This document shows positions 59,809 through 64,000 of a DNA stretch of 64,000 bases, one piece after another. The notes under the pieces were generated by a model. The model made no database searches. It was not told where the DNA came from and was given only the letters and a program-made list of their open reading frames with translations. Position numbers and translations under genes: made by a program. Every line of letters begins with the position of its first letter. The stretch's first letter is position 1. This DNA is from Pseudomonadota bacterium (GTDB taxonomy: Bacteria; Myxococcota_A; Polyangia; Polyangiales; Polyangiaceae), in contig JAEYVE010000228.1 in assembly GCA_023432025.1 (NCBI GenBank), forward strand, positions 35,969-99,968, read 5' to 3'.

Positions 59809-60951
59809 GTGGCGGAAATCGTGCTCGATGCGCGCTCGGTGGTGAAGCACAAGAGTGGCATCGGCAACTACGTCGAAGCGCTCGTGCGGCACATGGTGCC
59901 GAAGGCGCCGGATTTGGACTTCGTGGTGCTGCGCACGCCGGACGCGGAGCGTCCGTTGGCGCCCGGCGCCCCGAACGTGCGCGAGCTCGCGTTCGCCGGA
60001 GAAACCAAGTCGGTCAAGACGGTGTTCTCCCTGGGGCGCGCGCACCCGTTCGAGGGCGCGGCGCTGTACCACTCTCCTGCAGATCTGGTGCCGCTCGGGC
60101 TCGTCCCGCCGTTCGTGGTGACCATCCACGATTTGATGTGGATCGAGGCGCGGAAGCTCGCGTCGGCGTTCTTGCCGGTGCGACTCGCCAACGGAGCCTG
60201 GTACACGTGGAACATCGGCCGCTCGATCCGCGGCGCGCGTCGCATCATTTCCATTTCGGAGGCGACGAAGCGCGCCATCGGCCGTGTCTTTCCGGAGCAC
60301 GAGCACAAGGTGCGCGTCGTGCGGCATGGGGTGGACCACGAGCGCTTCGACCCGTCCAAGGTGGGGCCGCGCTCCTTGGTGGACGAGCTCGTGCCGCCAG
60401 GCTGCTCGTACTCTCTCTGCGTGGGGCAGGGCTCACCGTACAAGAACCATCCGCGCATCGTGCGCGCCTTCGTGCGCGCGTGCAGGGAGGCCCAGCGAGA
60501 AGATCACAAGCTCGTCTTGGTGCGGCGCTTTTCACGTGTGGACGCCGAGATGAACCGGCTGCTCGCGGAGCCGGAGGTGCGGCGCTCGGTGGTGCTCGTG
60601 CCTCACGTCACCGACGAGCAGCTCTTGGCGCTCTACGGACACGCGCGCATGTTGCTCTTTTCGTCGCTCTATGAGGGCTTTGGTATGCCTGCCCTCGAAG
60701 CCATGAGCCTGGGGCTGCCGGTGGTGGCTTCCAGCGCGGAGGCCGTCGCGGAAGTCACGGGCGAAGCGGCGCTCCGTCCGGATCCCCGGGACGAGGCGTC
60801 GATCGCCGCGGCCATTCGCGAGCTCTACGAAAGCGACGCCACGCACGCGCGCCTCCGGGAAGCGGGCCGCGAGCGCGCGCGCACGTTCCGTTGGGAGCGC
60901 GCGGCCGAGCAAACGCTGGACGTGTACCGCGACGCGCTCCGCGCCGAGTGA
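59809..60951 (+). CDS. GT4-family (GT-B) glycosyltransferase
   Basis: 380 residues from GTG 59809. Typical GT4 layout: N-terminal acceptor domain with DARSVVKHKSGIGNYVEAL (Gly-rich loop) and VTIHDLMWIEARKLASAF, a switch ISISEATKRAIGRVF, then the nucleotide-sugar domain with LCVGQGSPYKNHPRIVRAF, VLVPHVTDEQLLALYGHARM and the E-x7-E signature FSSLYEGFGMPALEAMSLG. It transfers a sugar from an activated donor, probably for surface polysaccharide. No other polysaccharide genes are beside it except the PAP2 phosphatase upstream. Convergent with the ACT-domain gene. Confidence 0.9.
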   Translation: MAEIVLDARSVVKHKSGIGNYVEALVRHMVPKAPDLDFVVLRTPDAERPLAPGAPNVRELAFAGETKSVKTVFSLGRAHPFEGAALYHSPADLVPLGLVPPFVVTIHDLMWIEARKLASAFLPVRLANGAWYTWNIGRSIRGARRIISISEATKRAIGRVFPEHEHKVRVVRHGVDHERFDPSKVGPRSLVDELVPPGCSYSLCVGQGSPYKNHPRIVRAFVRACREAQREDHKLVLVRRFSRVDAEMNRLLAEPEVRRSVVLVPHVTDEQLLALYGHARMLLFSSLYEGFGMPALEAMSLGLPVVASSAEAVAEVTGEAALRPDPRDEASIAAAIRELYESDATHARLREAGRERARTFRWERAAEQTLDVYRDALRAE

Positions 60952-60970
60952 GTGCCCGCGGGTTCAGACG

Positions 60971-61729
60971 TCAGCCGCGCGCGAGGCGCGGCTCGCGCTC
61001 TTCGCTCGGCGCGGGAACGGGCTCGATGGCCGTGATGACACCGACCTGGATTTCCAGGCGCCGGGAGGCCTCGATGGGCGAGCCGTCCAGCTCGAGCAAC
61101 ACGAAGCGGTCGTAGACGCGGCGACCGGTGGTGCGAACTTGAGATGCGGTAATTTGCACGCGCATTTCGAACAGGGCGCGCGAAACCGCCAAGAGCAAAC
61201 CAGAGCGGTCGTCCGTTTCCACCTCCAGCACGTTCAGCGCGCCGTCCTCGCCTTCGATGAAGCGAACCGTGGTTTCGCTCACGAAGCCGGGTTCGAGGAG
61301 CGTTTCCTTGGCGGGCAGCGGCGCGCGCTTGCCCGCGAGGAGCTCGTTCAGCGTTGCGCTGAGGCCCGCAATGTCGCTGTCCGCGACGGTGGCGCTACCG
61401 AGGCGCCGCACCCAAAACAAGTCGACGGCTTCGAGATGGCCGTCGTCACGCTTGCGCGTGTAAGCCTCTGCAGACTCGACATCCAAGCCCTGCTCGAGGA
61501 AAGCGGAGCTGATGAGCGCGAGGAGGCCCGGGCGATCGTCGGCGACGACGCACAACGCCGTGACCGAAAGATCGTGCCACGGAAAGCTGGCCACGTGCGC
61601 GACGCTCTCTCCGCGTACGGACGCGACGTGTGCATGAGCCGCCATTTGCGCGGGCGCGAAGCGCTGTCGATAGCTCGCGGGGAGAGAGTGCGCGAATTCG
61701 CGCAAGCTTTGCTTCGATCGAGTGGTCAC
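60971..61729 (-). CDS. Stand-alone tandem ACT-domain protein (GlnD C-terminus-like)
   Basis: 252 residues. Two ACT domains: TALCVVADDRPGLLALISSA through the first, and NVLEVETDDRSGLLLAVSRA through the second, with the DRPGLL and DRSGLL ligand-binding turns. This pair and the region between resemble the C-terminal regulatory part of GlnD, the PII uridylyltransferase that senses glutamine. No nucleotidyltransferase or HD domain is present, so it would be a sensor without the enzyme. It lies 81 bases behind the Ser/Thr kinase gene on the same strand. Confidence 0.85.
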   Translation of the reverse strand: MTTRSKQSLREFAHSLPASYRQRFAPAQMAAHAHVASVRGESVAHVASFPWHDLSVTALCVVADDRPGLLALISSAFLEQGLDVESAEAYTRKRDDGHLEAVDLFWVRRLGSATVADSDIAGLSATLNELLAGKRAPLPAKETLLEPGFVSETTVRFIEGEDGALNVLEVETDDRSGLLLAVSRALFEMRVQITASQVRTTGRRVYDRFVLLELDGSPIEASRRLEIQVGVITAIEPVPAPSEEREPRLARG

Positions 61730-61810
61730 GGTCAGGCTACGCGTAGCGCGACGAGGCCAGCATGGCCAGCGTGCGGAACGATTCGAGCGTAGCCGCTCAC
61801 TCGGCGTGCG

Positions 61811-63481
61811 TCAGCGATTACCGCCGTCGGGTTGACTCGATGACGCGGGCGGAGTGAAGCCCGGAAACGTGGGGAACCCACTGGGCAGCGCCGTGGGGAG
61901 ACCTTCCGGCAACGGAGGCAGCGTGCTGGGCAGCGGCGGCAGCGTGCTTGGCAGCGGAAAAGGCAGCGTAAACAGCGGCGGAGGTTCCGACGAGGGCGTC
62001 GCGCTGGGCGTCGCGCTCGGCGACGTTGGAGCGACGGGAGGGTTTCGAGGACTTTGCTTCGAGGTGTTCGAAGTCGGCGTGCCGGCGTTGGTCGGTGCGC
62101 TGATGACGGGGCTCGCGCTCGGTTCTGGCGCGGGGTCGCGTGCCTCTGCCGTAACGGCGACCGGCGTCGCCGCGAGCGGCGTCGGCAGCGGCGGAGGCCC
62201 GCTGGATGCGCTCGTCGCCGAGAGCTCCATGAAGGCCACGACGCCGAGCGCAACGGCGAGCCCGCACGCGGTGACGCCGAGCAACCAAGGCAAAGCACCG
62301 CGCGAACGGCGACGTGGTGCCGCGAGGTGTGCGTTTGGAGCGCTGACGAGCTGAGCCCCGAGCGACGCGTGCGCGTGCGTGAGCGAGCCCGCCGAGGTGA
62401 GCACGGTGCCGGAGGCTCGCTTGGCGGGCGGCTCCGTGCGCTCGGGTGTGCTCGCGTCGTTCGGAGGTGAGGCCAGCTGTGACTCAGCGCGGCGCGCGGC
62501 GACGTGCTCTGGAGGATCCGTCTTGGGGACGGTGCTCTGAGGCACGACGGAGAGCGGATGCACCGGGTGCTGCGCGGTAGGAACGAACGGTGCGTGTGCG
62601 GCGAGTTGGCCAGCGGGGCTCAGTCGACCCGCGGAACGCGCGAGCGCCGTGCGCATGGCGTACGCGGTGTCGAAGCGTTCCGCAGGATTCGCGGAGAGCG
62701 CGGTGTGCACGATTTCAATCAGCTCGCTCGGTAGATCAGGTCGAATGCGATCGAGACGCTTGACCGCGCCGGACTGCACCGCGGCGACGATGGCGGCGGG
62801 GTTGTCTCCTTCGGCGGGGCGCTCTCCCGCGAGCATTTCGAACAGCATGACGCCGAGCGAGTACAGATCTGCGCGGCGATCGACCGCGTTCGCAGAAAAG
62901 AGCTGCTCGGGCGCCATGTACTCCGGCGTGCCCATCAGAATGCCGGCGAAGGTCAGGCCTTGTTTGTACTCGCCGCTCTCTTTGACCTTGGCAATGCCGA
63001 AGTCGATGAGCTTGGCGACGGGGCCGCCCGGCGTGGTGGTGACGAACACGTTGTCGGGCTTGAGGTCACGGTGCACGACTCCGAGCGCGTGCGCTGCTTC
63101 GAGACCCAACAGAATTTGCAGAGCGAAGTCGACGCTCTCGTCACGGCTGGGGCGACCCTCGGGAGGCCCATCGAGCAGCGCACCGAGCGAACGCCCGCTC
63201 AAGAGCTCCATGACGAGAAACGGCGTGCCGTCCTCGGTGAGATCGACGTCCGTGACGCGCGTGACGTGTGGACTCTGGATGGCCGCGGAAACGCGCGCCT
63301 CGCGTGCGAAGCGCTGCGCGAGGCCGGGACGCCGCGCCAGGTCCGGGTGAAGAAACTTGAGCGCGACCGGCGAACCGAGCCCCTCGTGGCGCGCCTCGTA
63401 AACGGAGCCCATGCCGCCGTCGCCGATGAGGCGCACGATGCGGTACTTGCCGCGCACCAGGTCGTTGACTCGAGGGGTCAT
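61811..63481 (-). CDS. Hanks-type Ser/Thr protein kinase with Pro-rich extracytoplasmic tail
   Basis: 556 residues from ATG 63481. Kinase core: IGDGGMGSVYEA (19-30), Lys in VALKFLH (K42), HRDLKPDN (137-144), DFG (161-163 region), MGTPEYMAPEQL. After a Pro/Ala linker comes one membrane helix (LLGVTACGLAVALGVVAFMEL, about 410-432) and then an outer tail of about 120 residues rich in Pro, Ser and Thr with repeated STLPPLP units, likely disordered and perhaps wall-spanning. It is coupled (ATGA) to the cobalamin adenosyltransferase gene upstream. Confidence 0.95.
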   Translation of the reverse strand: MTPRVNDLVRGKYRIVRLIGDGGMGSVYEARHEGLGSPVALKFLHPDLARRPGLAQRFAREARVSAAIQSPHVTRVTDVDLTEDGTPFLVMELLSGRSLGALLDGPPEGRPSRDESVDFALQILLGLEAAHALGVVHRDLKPDNVFVTTTPGGPVAKLIDFGIAKVKESGEYKQGLTFAGILMGTPEYMAPEQLFSANAVDRRADLYSLGVMLFEMLAGERPAEGDNPAAIVAAVQSGAVKRLDRIRPDLPSELIEIVHTALSANPAERFDTAYAMRTALARSAGRLSPAGQLAAHAPFVPTAQHPVHPLSVVPQSTVPKTDPPEHVAARRAESQLASPPNDASTPERTEPPAKRASGTVLTSAGSLTHAHASLGAQLVSAPNAHLAAPRRRSRGALPWLLGVTACGLAVALGVVAFMELSATSASSGPPPLPTPLAATPVAVTAEARDPAPEPSASPVISAPTNAGTPTSNTSKQSPRNPPVAPTSPSATPSATPSSEPPPLFTLPFPLPSTLPPLPSTLPPLPEGLPTALPSGFPTFPGFTPPASSSQPDGGNR

Positions 63482-64000
63482 GGGGAGGCTCTTCCTTGCC
63501 ACGGAACGTCCGCGACGCCAGCACGATGATTGGCCTGGCGGGCCAACACGAACAACAGGTCGCTGAGACGATTCAGGTACACCACGAGCTCCGCGCGCAC
63601 GTCGGGGAGGCCGAGCACCGCACGCTCTGCCCGACGGCACACGGTGCGCGCCAAATGTAAGGCGGCGGCCGCGGCCGTCCCGCCCGGCAGCACGAAGCTC
63701 GCCAAAGGTGGTAGCCCGTCTTCGGCGGCATCGATGAGCTGCTCGAGCTCGGCTGCATGCTCAGGGGCCAAAAGCGGGAGCCGCAGGCGATCCACCTTGT
63801 CGGGCACGCAGGCGAGCTCGGCGCCCAACGTGAACAAATCTGCCTGAATGCGGCCAAGGAGAGCGTCGACGTCGGGGCCCACACCGCTCGTGCGCGCGAC
63901 TCCGAGCGCGGCGTTCGTTTCGTCCACGCTTCCGTAGGCTTCGACGCGCACGTCGTTCTTGCGGACGCGCGCGCCCCCGAAGAGGCCGGTGTCTCCGGTG
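63478..64000 (-). CDS. pduO: PduO-type cob(I)alamin adenosyltransferase, 5' end beyond window
   Basis: The frame is open to the window edge; about 173 residues are seen. It contains the N-terminal family block TGDTGLFGGARVRKNDVRVEAYGSVD, the ATP-site turn, split here as TGDTGLFGG and RVEAYGSVDETNAALG, then FTLGAELACVP, FVLPGGT, LARTVCRRAERAV and the conserved end LNRLSDLLFVLARQANH. The enzyme adds the adenosyl group to cob(I)alamin to make coenzyme B12. Its stop overlaps the kinase start by four bases. A few N-terminal residues are missing. Confidence 0.93.
   Translation of the reverse strand, partial: TGDTGLFGGARVRKNDVRVEAYGSVDETNAALGVARTSGVGPDVDALLGRIQADLFTLGAELACVPDKVDRLRLPLLAPEHAAELEQLIDAAEDGLPPLASFVLPGGTAAAAALHLARTVCRRAERAVLGLPDVRAELVVYLNRLSDLLFVLARQANHRAGVADVPWQGRASP

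Overview
The window is GC-rich chromosomal DNA with tight gene packing and many four-base ATGA/GTGA start-stop overlaps. Gene content points to a myxobacterium (Myxococcota), probably the Polyangium/Sorangium side: two membrane-anchored Hanks-type Ser/Thr kinases, an FHA protein, ECF sigma factors, a classic -24/-12 (sigma-54) promoter, TPR and HEAT-repeat proteins, many lipoproteins, an alkyl-DHAP-synthase-like enzyme, and an IF-3 with a long C-terminal tail, a trait known from Myxococcus Dsg. I see no insertion sequence, integrase, prophage, CRISPR array or rRNA operon.

Layout. 1-6.7 kb: a TPR protein cut by the window edge (minus), then tldD, an OmpR-like regulator with a degenerate receiver, pdxA and a solitary Eco57I-like DNA methyltransferase. 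6.9-10.6 kb: tRNA-Ala(GGC), a small membrane protein, a Ser/Thr kinase, infC with a poly-aspartate tail, tRNA-Val(GAC). 11-18.7 kb: yajC-secD-secF-recJ, then mlaF- and mlaD-like genes. 18.8-24.3 kb: a large S41 protease, pdxJ and nnr. 24.35-25.04 kb: an ECF sigma factor behind a sigma-54 promoter. 25.1-27.6 kb (minus): CPBP protease, nadC, birA, chained by 4-base overlaps. 27.6-34.3 kb: a structured leader with an internal terminator, a HEAT-repeat protein, a MopE-motif lipoprotein, a zinc-finger tail-anchored protein, and a membrane Fe-S oxidoreductase of the ETF:quinone type. 34.3-39.6 kb: a HEAT/LRV-like protein (minus), then a DUF4175-like coiled-coil membrane protein coupled to a gluzincin-type peptidase. 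39.8-42.2 kb: psd coupled to a methyltransferase. 42.2-48.8 kb: DUF3817 protein, Cys-rich lipoprotein, FAD oxidase of the alkyl-DHAP synthase family, prfA plus an unknown gene, FHA protein, small lipoprotein. 49-52.7 kb: ECF sigma, membrane-spanning TPR (likely anti-sigma) protein, envelope protein, then tandem duplications. 52.8-58.6 kb: smpB diverging from a double-length fused uvrA. 58.8-64 kb: PAP2 phosphatase, GT4 glycosyltransferase, and on minus cobalamin adenosyltransferase (cut by the edge), Ser/Thr kinase and a stand-alone ACT-domain protein.

Most functions are housekeeping: protein export, vitamin B6, NAD and biotin metabolism, translation initiation, termination and rescue, DNA repair, envelope lipids. 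The most unusual items are the poly-Asp IF-3 tail on a pure trinucleotide repeat, the sigma-54 promoter with an upstream palindrome and almost no mRNA leader in front of an ECF sigma gene, the fused double UvrA, the structured RNA element at 27.64-27.74 kb, the degenerate second FAD-binding module on the alkyl-DHAP-synthase-like protein, and a circularly permuted dispersed repeat downstream of two unrelated genes.
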